Shown piece by piece: positions 12,801 to 23,259 of a stretch of DNA of 64,000 nucleotides. Within the stretch, counting starts at the first letter, position 1; each line of letters opens with the position of its first letter. The stretch is from contig NC_045141.1 of NCBI RefSeq assembly GCF_008831285.2, positions 23,648,742-23,712,741 on the forward strand. The letters are read 5' to 3'. Origin of the DNA: Nymphaea colorata (taxonomy: Eukaryota > Streptophyta > Magnoliopsida > Nymphaeales > Nymphaeaceae). The notes under the pieces are model-generated. The model ran no database searches. It worked only from the letters and a program-made list of their open reading frames with translations, and was not told the origin of the DNA. Both the position numbers and the translations under genes were made by a program.

Positions 12801-14969
12801 TTCTCACCTTTGGTATCCTTACGTTCAATCTATCGAATGAGTAACCACGTTCCCTTTTGATCGACAGAATCAGCTAACAGAATCAAAGAACAAAAACCAC
12901 ATTCGATCCTCATCAAGAGTATGATGTCATAAATAACAGAAGAGATTCTGAACCATATAAAGAGAGCTATCCTCTTTCCCATAATTCCCTTGATTATGAT
13001 ATTCAATTTCGAGAAAGGTAGCCAGTGGACTGTAGATACAAAGCCATTCCAAACATGCAAAAAGAGATGAAATAAATGACTGCCATCATACAAATAAGTA
13101 AACGAACTATTATCTCAAAACCAAATTACTCGTTATAAAACCCACAAAATTGAGGATAAACAGTCTGAATCAAGCAACAATACATTCGACTTTGCAAGCT
13201 CCAAGGAAAGAGAAAAAAAAATAGACACTAATTGTGTAACCTCTACTAAAAGATGACTCTTCATTGCAAAATCATAACCCACATCATCACAGGTTCAACC
13301 AAAAGCGAATGCACTGAGAATGAACGGAATTCACCTCGTTGCCTCTTGAATCGAATAGAACGGACCATTTTCCCTTTTTCAGGCTTCTTCTTCATAAACA
13401 TGTTATAGGCGAAGGATTTCACGGGGCAGTTTTCACAATAATAACCCTGGGTTCCAAGGAAAGAGAACAATAACGAAAACATGCTCAGATTCACCTCATC
13501 TTCTCTCTTAGAGCACGCGATAACAATCATCTATCCCCAAAATCAACAGCAATGTACCTACCCAGATCGACTCCGTTTTTTCTTCTTCAACACGTGGCGA
13601 AATCGGAGGGAACCCAAGATTTACGCATACTGAAGCTCCTCCGCAGAATATCGCTATCGGGATAGAGGATTGATCTGAAGTTTCAATTTCTTCGGCCTGG
13701 GGGAGCAGAGGAAAGGGAGGAACGGGAGATGAGGGAGGCACCGCATCGGTAAGAGTTGATACATTCTGCTATGGTCGGAACTTCGAAGATCGAATGGCTG
13801 AGGAGATAGGTTATATGGAGAGGAGCATCGTCGCCTTCCCCCTCTTCATCGAAAGAACAGGGGAAGCTCTCCCGTTGGTTGCTGCATGGACCGACATTTT
13901 GCGCTTGAACGACGCGGCAAAAGTACCTGAGTTAGGCGCCAACGTAAAGCGGGTCGGGTAAGGATATGTCTAGGTTATTGAACTTGATCCCAAGTGGATC
14001 CTGCCCCCAACTAGATCCGGACCCAAATGAAATAAGATGGTAACCAGATCCGGATCCTGCAAGCACGAAGAAGCTTACCGGATGCATAATCCGCACATTT
14101 CATATACATGTTGGATCCGATTTTGGCTGGAACCGGTACATGCAAATTCATGTTTAAAAACTCTAGATTGAATTTGGCTCAAAACTTACATTGGTGGTTT
14201 TCTCCTTACTTATTAGATTCAGATTGGATCTGGATTTTAAACGAACATTATTCAATAATGTTCGTATGTATTGTTGAATATAAACTTTTCAAACTCGTTC
14301 TCTAACTTGGTTATCGGACCCATTAATATAAATCAATCATCTTTCATGAAAAAAAAAATTGGATAGTCAAAAGAATAAAGCATACCAAAGTAGGTACACC
14401 AACCATTTGATAACTGCTTGCACCTTAGCCTGTCATATGGACATAAGTAGTTTTAAAATGGTATATTATTCATTTCTTATGGCCTTGAGTTTTTATCTGC
14501 TTGATTAGATTTAACGGAGTGCTTTTAATTTCTTGGAGAAATTCAGTTTCAGCATAAGAACCACTGTCCACATATTCTGATGTTTTTTGGTCTCTGTTTC
14601 TGAACTTCTTACTTCAGCATCTCAGAATAAATATAATGTAGTGACAGTTTTGCAAAAAATATTTGACAAATCTGCTGTTTTAAAAATGAAAGGACAGTGC
14701 ATCCAATTTTCTTGAGTTTCTTTTTCGAAGGAAAAAGTGAGAAGCAAATCCCTCTCTATCAATTATTTATCTCTCAAGAGATTCAATGTCAGCATACTTA
14801 AGAAGGAAATGTAAAGAGTTTAAGTTAAAAATTTTAACCTAAATCCAAACCTATGCCGTTGTCAGACTGTTTTTATGGTATCGTTCCACTTAGTAAGAGG
14901 ATAAAACATCTTCGGTGAATGCTGTGTTTTAGTTCCAGAAAATATGATGTATTTAGTGCTCTGTTGTTT

Positions 14970-15035
14970 GACTGGTGATCAAACGGATAATAGACACTGC
15001 ACTTGATCTAAGCCAAAAGGCCGAGGAAGGTATTT
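14970..15035 (-). pseudogene. truncated U2 snRNA pseudogene
   Basis: The minus strand reads ATACCTTCCTCGGCCTTTTG and continues GCTTAGATCAAGTG. This matches the conserved 5' end of U2 snRNA, including stem I and the start of the branch-point-recognition region. The match fades after about 50-60 bases, where TGTCTATTATCC replaces the expected TATCTGTTCTTATC. The Sm site and 3' stem-loops are absent. No plant USE element (TCCCACATCG) or correctly spaced TATA box lies upstream. It is therefore most likely a retroposed 5' fragment, about 280 bases before the FolD start codon. Confidence 0.75.
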
Positions 15036-15314
15036 ACATAGGTAAACCAATTCATGTCATGCTTGAATCATGTATTATAATGTTCTTTTTGTTAAACGCA
15101 CACATTAATGGCCAAAATATGGAGCCTTAACAACAAATCTTCTGAGAAATCTCCCGGGGTGAATCCCGCAGACAAAAAAACAGACGGGATGGTAAAAGGA
15201 TGCCAACAAAAGGGACAGCAAGAAAGGGGAAAGATCGAGGGGGTGGGTGGGTGGCCAGGTGGGCTGGATAAATAACCAAGAAAGGGAGGTCAGGGGACAT
15301 TGATTGGAGATACC

Positions 15315-18300
15315 ATGGCGTCGGAGCATGAGGGCGGCTGCGTCATCATCGACGGCAAGGCCATCGCCGGCACCATCCGCAGCGAAATTGCCAAGGATGT
15401 GCAAGATCTCTCCCAGAAATACGGCAAAGTAAGGAACTTCGTCTTCACCTTACTTCCTTCTCACTTCTTTAGTTGGCCCACAGACATTAGATTCTGTCTT
15501 TGCATTGCCGACCATCTTTGATTAGGCGTTCTGTTGACCTACTGAATAATAGATTCATTTTTTTATTGAGATGCGATTCAGATGCTTGTGGAATTCGAAG
15601 GCGAAGCACTGAAATCATCCTTGTTTGCTGCTCTGAAATATTATTTTTGGCATAAGATGGCACAGTTGTCCATGATTTAATCTGGATGCAATTTGTTTTT
15701 TTGAGGAGTTTGTAGGCGAAAAATTGCAAAAGAGGTGGCATTCATTTGTTGGACTGAACTCTGGCTGATTATTCATTTTCAAGGTGTATTCGGTATTGCC
15801 AAGTTGGATATTGTTTACAATTGCTGCTTCACGCATTTATTTGTCCTTGTATGTGAATTGCAACAATGGAGTTTCCACTGTCAAAGTGATAGTTTCTTTA
15901 TACATTTGAAACGTACCTAGATTTTTTTTTATTATTTTGCTTCTTACCACCATGTTCGTCCTCATATGTTTTTTCTTCTTTGCTTCTGTTATTTCTTTCT
16001 TGCTTTGCAATAACTTGAGCTCAATAAATCTTTTCTTCTGTTAAACTTTAAGCACCAAGTTTGGGGCTTTTCGTTGGTCCAGTTATCTAAATTTTGTATA
16101 CTTGTTTTCTCCAGGTGCCTGGACTTGCTGTTATAATTGTTGGGACCAGGAAAGACTCACAGAGCTATGTGAGCATGAAGAAGAAAGCATGTGCTGAGGT
16201 TGGCATTAAGTCATTTGGTGTTGATCTACCAGAGGATGTATCAGAAGAAGAACTAATAGAGAAAATTCACGAGTTTAATTCCAATCCTGATGTGCATGGT
16301 ATTCTGCTGCTGTTGCACGCTTATTGGTTTAGAGCATATTCCTTTAACATATTTTGTTTATTTACATATTTCCCTGAAGAGTATCTTCAGAATATCGTAT
16401 GAACTTAACATGCACATATGCTTGTAACTTTGATTATTTTTCTTTTTATGATGATGGTGTGGCTTTAATGAATTAACTTACATATGTCCCAGATCTATAT
16501 GAACTTCCATTAGTATCTGAAAGGTGAAAACAAATAACACTGCAGAACTTGTAAATAAAGCTACACCTTGCTATTAATAGAAGACAAAATGTTGGCATAT
16601 TTGTGCATGCCACCTCCTCAGATGCTCACACTTCCATCTTAAAAAGAACTCCCCTTCCTTTTTGTCCTTGCTGGAGTTCTTCCTTTTCCATACAGGGTCA
16701 TTTTCGTCATTTCAGGCACTGAACAACCCATTCCTATGATCATGGCCCAAACATGTAATTACCTGCTTCGGTGCATGACTTTCTAAGTCAAGACTGTAAA
16801 AATTCCTTTTTGCAGCCTTTCTACTATTGACAGCTCTGGCTAGAGATAACCTTGGCTGATGGCTGCTAGAGGGAGAAACTATCATCATTACATAATATTG
16901 TGCATACTCTTACATATGTGGTGGCTATGAGCTAAAAATGTGAGGAACTAGCTGACAAACACTGCAGTATACAACCCATTCTAAGAGGACAAGCTGCAAA
17001 ATGCTATGGGGTGACAGTGGGAGATGTTTCTCTTCTTTTACCTGTTGCTTGTTGAAATGTTGAATAAAGGTCTCTGCACCTGCCACAATCTAATGACAAG
17101 CTGCTTATCAGCAACCATCTGTAGGAATACATTCTTTCTTTGTGTATAATCATGGAGGAATTTCAATTCCAGATCGTTATGTAGGTTACAGTCCAGCATA
17201 CTAGCAGATATCAAGTTTTATTCATCAAATTTCATGTATTGCATATGCAGGCATACTTGTGCAACTTCCACTGCCTAAACATATAAATGAGGAGAAAGTC
17301 CTGGCTGAAATCAGCATTGAGAAAGACGTTGATGGATTTCATCCTTTAAATATTGGTAAACTTGCAATGAAGGGAAGGGAACCCTTATTTCTACCCTGCA
17401 CACCAAAGGTATCTATGTCCTACAAATGAAAATTTGGAAAATAAGTAACCCCCAGTATTCAAGTTAAAGTATCAATTTTTATGTGGTCACTTGCAATCTG
17501 GGACAAGGATGTTCATCAGATGTAATGAACATCCATTTGATTAATTTTGATCCTGACCATTTTCCTATTGTGCATATCTCTACAGGGGTGCCTTGAATTG
17601 TTATCCAGGAGTGGCATCCCGATAAAAAACAAGAGGGCAGTAGTAGTTGGGAGAAGTAACATCGTTGGGCTACCAGTGTCATTGATGCTTCTCAAAGCTG
17701 ATGCAACTGTGACAATTGTCCACTCCCGTACTCAAGATCCTGAAAAAATTGTTCGTGAAGCAGACATTGTCATAGCTGCTGCAGGGCAGGCAATGATGGT
17801 ATGAAATGCTTCTTATTTAATAGTATGCTCTCTCTGATAAACTGGTCTCATAAACAAGGAATTAGGAATACTTCAGTCTGTAGATGTATATGATTGTTCA
17901 CCAGGTGTTCTCACTAATTTAGGTTCTTTGTTCTTTTCTTTAGCGTCACCATTAAGAGTCGAGCTGTATTCAGACCTCAACTCTGTTCAAATTTTATCTG
18001 CTTTCTGTTTTCAAAATCTTCTGTTGATGTCTGAACGGTGGATGACATCCTTGGGCTCTACAACGTATGCATGAAGTTTCTCTGAGTTAAAAACTTCTGA
18101 GTTTTTTTTGGGGATGTTCGTATACCATAGTCTCTTAGAGGAGAGAATAACCATACAGATGCCTGCTACTCTTCTTACATAACTAAAGACTGGAACAGTT
18201 TGAGAACTATCATTGCATGTAGGATAACTGTCATTCTAATCTTAAGGCGCAAACTGAAAAGTTTTTCTTCTCCTGTGCTTTTAGATCAAAGGTAACTGGC

Positions 18301-18515
18301 TCAAACCTGGTGCAGCAGTCATTGATGTTGGAACAAATGCTGTTGATGACCCATCTAGGAAAACTGGCTATCGTCTAGTTGGTGATGTTGATTTTGATGA
18401 AGCAAAGAAGGTGGCAGGATGGCTGACCCCTGTTCCTGGCGGTGTTGGTCCCATGACTGTTGCTATGTTGCTCAAGAATACTTTGGAAGGTGCCATACGC
18501 AAAATCAAGATCTGA
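15315..18515 (+). CDS. FOLD2: bifunctional methylenetetrahydrofolate dehydrogenase / methenyltetrahydrofolate cyclohydrolase
   Basis: Five exons join in frame: 15315-15428, 16115-16298, 17251-17408, 17586-17798 and 18285-18515, giving 299 residues. All introns are GT..AG. The enzyme interconverts 5,10-methylene-THF and 10-formyl-THF using NADP and supplies one-carbon units for purine and thymidylate synthesis. Visible landmarks are the catalytic-domain segment [14 protein letters not shown] with the active-site Lys, [21 protein letters not shown], the Rossmann segment [16 protein letters not shown], and the C-terminal [15 protein letters not shown]. The protein starts MASEHEGG with no transit peptide, and its 299-residue length fits the cytosolic plant form rather than the plastid or mitochondrial ones. 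No frame damage is seen. The ATG at 15315 lies just before the conserved start of the fold, in a short GC-rich first exon. The intron at 16299-17250 is the longest. Confidence 0.95.
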
Positions 18516-20058
18516 TGAAGGAGAGTATGCTTGCCAAGCAAATTCAATGTTTTTATAACCCTGCATTCATTTCCTTTGTCTCCTTGTCATGTAGTTTTAA
18601 TTTCCCTTTAGAGACATGTTATTGTCAACGCATCTTGGAAAAGCAGAGGAAGATGTTACGTTTTGCGCTTCTGTACTGTAGCTATGCATGAGGTCAACTG
18701 GTGGATGTTGTTAGCATGTTATATTTATTGATGGCAAAGCTTATGATTCCAGGTTCACTGAAAATGAAGTGTTTAATACATTGGAAGGGTGTGACTCAGC
18801 AGTCAGCATTAAGGTGTCACTTTGACATTCTGGAAGTAATAAATTTGAGTTCTTTGCTTCGTTAGTGTATGACCTGTGGTTGCTGGAGATTCAGGCTTAG
18901 ATAATTTGTGCCTTAAGCTTGAATTTAGAGATTATGCTTGATAGGTTATTGTGCATGGCACCTCTTGTCTTCCAGAGGTCTGAGAAAGTTTATCGTCACG
19001 CAACCTTGCAAGTTTTATGGATGCTTGACCTGGGTCTACTTTGGTCAGTGCCCAACATAGAAATGAAATGGGCTTTTCTAGAAAATCATGTAAACTAATG
19101 TGTTGATTTACATCTCAAAGTGGAATGAACATTTTTGCCAAGAAGAAAAAAGAAATACATTGAATTAATGTGGTTCAGCACACCATCTACATACCGAACT
19201 GATCTGCTGTTGATGCCATCTCAAAAGAATCAGTGATTATATCTATAGTAAATTAACCTTTTAACAATGTCCAATATAAGAGAAAGGAAAAACTCCACAC
19301 ATCTAACCTAGGGGTTGATCCATGCCAACAAGAAGTTCTTTTCACTGTATTTCTTGAAGAGCCAGAGTGAATCAGGTCATATGCATATGATGCTTCATAA
19401 TCTTCTTGGGCCTTTCATACCACCAGCTTTATCGCCTTTTCTTTCTTTTCCGTGTGTCAAAGTGAAATCTTGGACTAAACTCTTTCCATCAGCACTTTAA
19501 ACCCCTTCTGGACACAACTATCAAAATCCTTTGATGTACTCCAACTTCAAGAGGTACCGCAACGTTCTGACTTGCAATGTTGTCCATGAGACTCGAATTG
19601 TGACTTCCCATGTGGCATCATGCATGCAAGGACGCTTGCTAGAGTTTTGTGGCATTGTCAGCCTAAAAAACTCATTAATTCCATGAAACCGTGGTCAATC
19701 TTTTCTCTTTTCTATAAAAAATTCTGTCAACTGTAGTGGCTGCTACCTTTCATTGTGTGGTTTCCATGGCGCCCATGAAATAACAAAGCTCTGCTTTACT
19801 TGAGCCGAACAGATGCAAGGGAAAGCCTGATCAGTTTGTGCAATCTTAAGAGTGGCGGAAGAAGAATGGTGAGGGAATGGAAGAGAAAGTTGTTTTGTGC
19901 CGTACTATTTTGAGGCGTGGCAGGGAGCAATTTTGTATTCATGCATCAGCGCAGGCAGAGGATGACGTGCTATATATAGCTTTAGAGAAATTGTTTTTGG
20001 TTTGGGCCGGGGCCTCTCTCTCCCTCCCTCTCTCAGCTCTCTCTCTCTCCCCGCCCCC

Positions 20059-20095
<37 letters not shown>

Positions 20096-21389
20096 CTTAG
20101 AAAATGAGCGTTGTGATGTTCATTGAGATTCTCGTTCCAGAAAACATCCATATCCTGCTAATTTTTGTTTTCCACCTGCAATTACTTATTTTGCTTGTAG
20201 ACGTGGTAGATCGTCTTGAATAGAGAATTTGAATGCAAATCTCAAAGTTGAAACACAAGTATGACCAAAGAAGGGCAAACATATAGCAGTCGAGCAAGGC
20301 CAGTCATGAAGTAGATGAACATTGATACAAGATAGAGAGTTTTGTCAACTGATTTGGTCATCTTTCAGACAAGATAGCTTTGAACTATTCCAATTGAGCT
20401 GCTTAGCTTTTATCGTTTACTTGCCTTCCCGTTTTTCGTCAATGTAAAAGACCCATTTCTTAGGTTCGACGGCAAGCGTAAAAGTTTAATTAACAAGGAG
20501 ATAGTTCGTCGACGGGCTGTACTCACTTTCTCACGCTCGTTTTTTTTTTTTTTTTTCAGTAGTTTGAATTACAATATCCTCATGAGGAAAAGTAAACACA
20601 TCAACAAAGATGATGCTTCACCTGTTCTCTTATTCCAACGTAACAAATATTTCCTCGGTTACTCTTTTCTTGCTTTGGACTTAGCTTCGGGCATTTATGG
20701 CACTTCATAATGGCAAGTTAAAAGTGCATACAGACGGTCGCATCTGTGCTGTTATATATATAAAACAAAGGTCACTTACTTTTTGGGTATCGTTTAGCAA
20801 TTAATTAATATTTAAAATTTCGCAGTTATATGTCGGCTGTTTAGTACTTTTTGATTAGAAAACTGATATGTTTATTAAGTCTATATATTTGTCTGCGCGC
20901 AAAAATACTTCCACCTAGGTGGGATACATATTAGTTTTTATAAGAACCAAAGTAAAGACGCCAAGTAACTTGCATTATTCAAGGATCATTAAACCCGCAC
21001 GAAAACTCATTAAGAAAGTTAATTGTGATCTGTATGTGGGGTGCATGGGGGTTTAACTGGACTGGATCAATAGAAAATGGAAATATCCATGCTAAATAAC
21101 TCAATAGTGACGCCAGTCTGATGCAATCTTCGGTTGCAACGATGGAGCGGACCATGTCCATAATCGATTCAGCATCAGTTTCGATTCTGAGCATCAAGCT
21201 AAGTGAAAATAGACGACCCAGGTGGTTTCAAAAGTTTAGCAGCACCCTGGCGCCTTTATTCTAAAGGAGTAGAACACGAAAATCCACAATCAGGGAAGCA
21301 TTTAAAACAAGCCTATAGCTTCTGCATTAAGATGTATGAGACAACAAAGCATGCGATTCTTATTCAGATGGAAGCCAGTTACACCAACT
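18516..21389. other. intergenic region downstream of FolD
   Basis: The first few hundred bases should contain the FolD 3' UTR. The rest has no recognisable gene. It includes a CT-rich microsatellite at about 20011-20094 and a poly(T) run near 20541-20557. A frame of 76 codons over the CT tract is low-complexity coincidence. Confidence 0.5.
20011..20094. repeat. (CT)n-rich microsatellite
   Basis: Interrupted CT dinucleotides ending in a pure run of about 34 bases. The interruptions include a short C-homopolymer. No gene with a matching 5' UTR could be identified next to it. Confidence 0.9.
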
Positions 21390-21495
21390 TACCAGACTTG
21401 CAGACGCTATAATCCCTTTGCAAATCACAAAAGACACTGCTTACCAGACCTGTAGACACTACAATCCCTTACCAGATCACAAACGACGCTAATTT
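21390..21495. repeat. imperfect two-copy tandem repeat of about 52 bp
   Basis: TTACCAGACTTGCAGACGCT at about 21390 is followed by TTACCAGACCTGTAGACACT at about 21442. The following 25 bases of each copy also align (ATCACAAAAGACACTG versus ATCACAAACGACGCT). It lies just 3' of the glycine-rich protein gene on the opposite strand, possibly in its 3' UTR. Confidence 0.7.
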
Positions 21496-21583
21496 TTAGA
21501 GGAAGATCACAAACTTGAAATTAGAACTTATCATAAAAGTTAGAAGAGCAAGATCCATTGCAATCGAGGACTAAGGAGTTCGG

Positions 21584-23212
21584 TCAAGCAGGGCAGATGA
21601 AGCCAGGAGGAGGGTCCTTTCCACAAGTAGTCAGGATTTGGAGAGCTAGAGGAATGTAGATGTTGATGTTCAGAACCTTGAGCCTGATGGAGCTGCAGAG
21701 GCAGAGGGCAGCATCCAGTCCGACAAGCCCTTCCAGAAGAGGGCAGCAGGTGTGCTCCGCCGGCTCCCCAAAGCCAAGATGCACCAGCCCCCCAAGCACA
21801 TCCACACATGCCCCCAACTTCAAGGCGTTGACGGGGCAGGTTGAAGGCGCAGTAGATGGCGGTGTCTTTACAGCAGGTGGCATATGTCCACCACTTCCAG
21901 TTTCACCATCACCGTCACCATTGCCACCGCCACTGCCATGAGGTGGGTAATTTGGATATTGGCCTCTACCACCACCACCACCACCACCACCACCCCCGCC
22001 GCCTCCACCACCACCACTTCCACCTCCGCTGCCACCGCCGCCAACATTTGGTGGGTAGTTTGGATATTGCCCACCCAAACCAGCGCCAGCTCCCACACCA
22101 GCACCAGCACCAGCACCACTGCCACCACCGTAAGGTGGATAACCTGGGTACTGGCCACTACCCCCGCCAACACCGATCCCAGCGCCAGCATTGCCACCTC
22201 CATAAGGTGGGTAGCTCGGATATTGGCCGCTACCGGCACTTCCACCACCAACACCAACGCCAACTCCAGCTCTGCCACCACCATAAGGCGGATAGCCTGG
22301 ATATTGAACACCACCAGTGCCAACACCAACTCCAACACCAGCTCCAGACCTGCCACCGACATAAGGTGGGTAGCTTGGATACTGGCCGCTACCTCCACCG
22401 GCACCAACACTAATACCAGCACCAGCACCAGCGCTGCCACCACCATAAGGTGGTAAACTAGGATACTGGCCGCTACCTCCACCGGCACCAACGCCAATAC
22501 CAGCACCAGCGCTGCCACCACCATAGGGTGGTAAACTCGGATACTGGCCGCTACCTCCACCGGCACCAACGCCAATACCAGCACCAGCGCTGCCACCACC
22601 ATAGGGTGGTAAACTCGGATACTGGCCGCTACCTCCACCGGCACCAACGCCAATACCTGCTCCAGCACCAGCGTTGCCACCACCATAAGGTGGTAAACTT
22701 GGATACTGGCCGCTGCCCCCAACACCAACTCTAACACCCGCTCCTCCACCAATATTAGGTGGATAACTTGGATATTGTTTACCAGCGCCACCTTCGCCAC
22801 TTCCATAAGGTGGGTAATTTGGATTCTGGTCGTCATCGTCACCACCGTCTCCGCTACCTCTACCTCCACCGCTGCCCTCATAAGGTGGGTAGCTTGGATA
22901 CTCGACACCACCACCGTGGCCCTCATAAGGTGGGTAGTTAGGATACTCGACACCACCGCCACCCCCACCGCCACCACCACCGCCTCCTCCACCACCACCG
23001 CCGCCGCCGCCGCCGCCGCCACCACCACCACCATAACCAACACCATGTTCGGTGCCAGGTGGACACGGGTTACCAGTGCCTGGTGGAAGCATTCTACGTG
23101 GAGATGGTGGAAGAGAGGGCTGTGAATAGGATGCACATCCAAGTATTGGAGTGGCTGAAGCCACAAGAATCGTGCAAACGGTCAATAAAGCACTCATTTT
23201 TCGTGAAGCCAT
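21584..23212 (-). CDS. long glycine-rich hybrid protein with C-terminal 8-cysteine motif (HyPRP-like cell-wall protein)
   Basis: A single exon of 542 codons. The start MASRKMSALLTVC opens a hydrophobic signal peptide ending near ILGC, so the protein should enter the secretory pathway and probably the cell wall. The middle part, about residues 60-440, is low complexity: two poly-glycine blocks (about 62-88 and 405-430) bracket repeats of the form QYPSLPPYGGG followed by AGAGIGVGAGGGSG. The last ~85 residues form an 8-cysteine (LTP/seed-storage-like) domain: CPVNALKLGAC, then HTCC, LCLC, TTC and FIC, all eight cysteines present. Most HyPRPs are 130-350 residues with a Pro-rich middle; this one is far longer and Gly-rich. 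A TATA box and short 5' UTR support the start. The minus-strand neighbour at 29.1 kb shares the same C-terminal domain. Confidence 0.9.
   Translation of the reverse strand: MASRKMSALLTVCTILVASATPILGCASYSQPSLPPSPRRMLPPGTGNPCPPGTEHGVGYGGGGGGGGGGGGGGGGGGGGGGGGGGGVEYPNYPPYEGHGGGVEYPSYPPYEGSGGGRGSGDGGDDDDQNPNYPPYGSGEGGAGKQYPSYPPNIGGGAGVRVGVGGSGQYPSLPPYGGGNAGAGAGIGVGAGGGSGQYPSLPPYGGGSAGAGIGVGAGGGSGQYPSLPPYGGGSAGAGIGVGAGGGSGQYPSLPPYGGGSAGAGAGISVGAGGGSGQYPSYPPYVGGRSGAGVGVGVGTGGVQYPGYPPYGGGRAGVGVGVGGGSAGSGQYPSYPPYGGGNAGAGIGVGGGSGQYPGYPPYGGGSGAGAGAGVGAGAGLGGQYPNYPPNVGGGGSGGGSGGGGGGGGGGGGGGGGRGQYPNYPPHGSGGGNGDGDGETGSGGHMPPAVKTPPSTAPSTCPVNALKLGACVDVLGGLVHLGFGEPAEHTCCPLLEGLVGLDAALCLCSSIRLKVLNINIYIPLALQILTTCGKDPPPGFICPA
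22430..22700. repeat. in-frame coding tandem repeat, unit about 78 bp
   Basis: Within the glycine-rich gene, units of about 78 bases encode QYPSLPPYGGGxAGAGIGVGAGGGSG. The block GGATACTGGCCGCTACCTCC followed by ACCGGCACCAACGCCAATAC recurs nearly unchanged at about 78-base spacing between 22450 and 22660. Further, more diverged units extend outward from about 22070 to 22960. The near identity of the central units indicates recent unequal exchange or slippage. Confidence 0.85.
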
Positions 23213-23243
23213 TTCTGGATGGAGGAATGCTTGAGATCTGATG

Positions 23244-23254
23244 GGGTTTTATAG
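23244..23254 (-). promoter_or_regulatory. TATA box of the glycine-rich 8CM gene
   Basis: The minus strand reads GGCTATAAAACCCC about 35 bases before the start codon. This is a strong TATA match with the same orientation as the gene. It implies a very short 5' UTR. Confidence 0.7.
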
Positions 23255-23259
23255 CCAGA

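Larger units (their letters stand above)
98..14960. other. long intergenic region without a recognisable protein gene
   Basis: I see no open frame here with family motifs. The many 60-110 codon frames look random, and several rely on non-ATG starts. The region holds an (AG)n tract near 1869-1915, a (TC)n(TA)n compound microsatellite at 4343-4437, a SINE-like tRNA head at about 6410-6475, a GC-richer unassigned island at about 6640-7110 and a 290-bp tandem duplication at 9290-9869. A moderately GC-rich stretch at 3370-3660 and purine-rich DNA at 13500-13900 could be promoters or first exons of non-coding transcripts, but nothing proves it. Confidence 0.5.

Noticed and set aside
13508-13746. 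77-codon Pro-rich minus-strand frame in purine-rich DNA, possible first exon
   Set aside because: No ATG at its head, no family similarity, no convincing partner exon. Could be a non-coding transcript start.
21856-23166. Several 116-432 codon frames on both strands over the glycine-rich gene
   Set aside because: All are His-, Thr- or Val-rich shadows of the GGN/CCN repeat. The 542-codon frame has the signal peptide, the 8-cysteine domain and a TATA box.
21584-23212. Regular repeats reminiscent of a CRISPR array
   Set aside because: The units are in-frame coding repeats with no unique spacers, in a plant nuclear gene.
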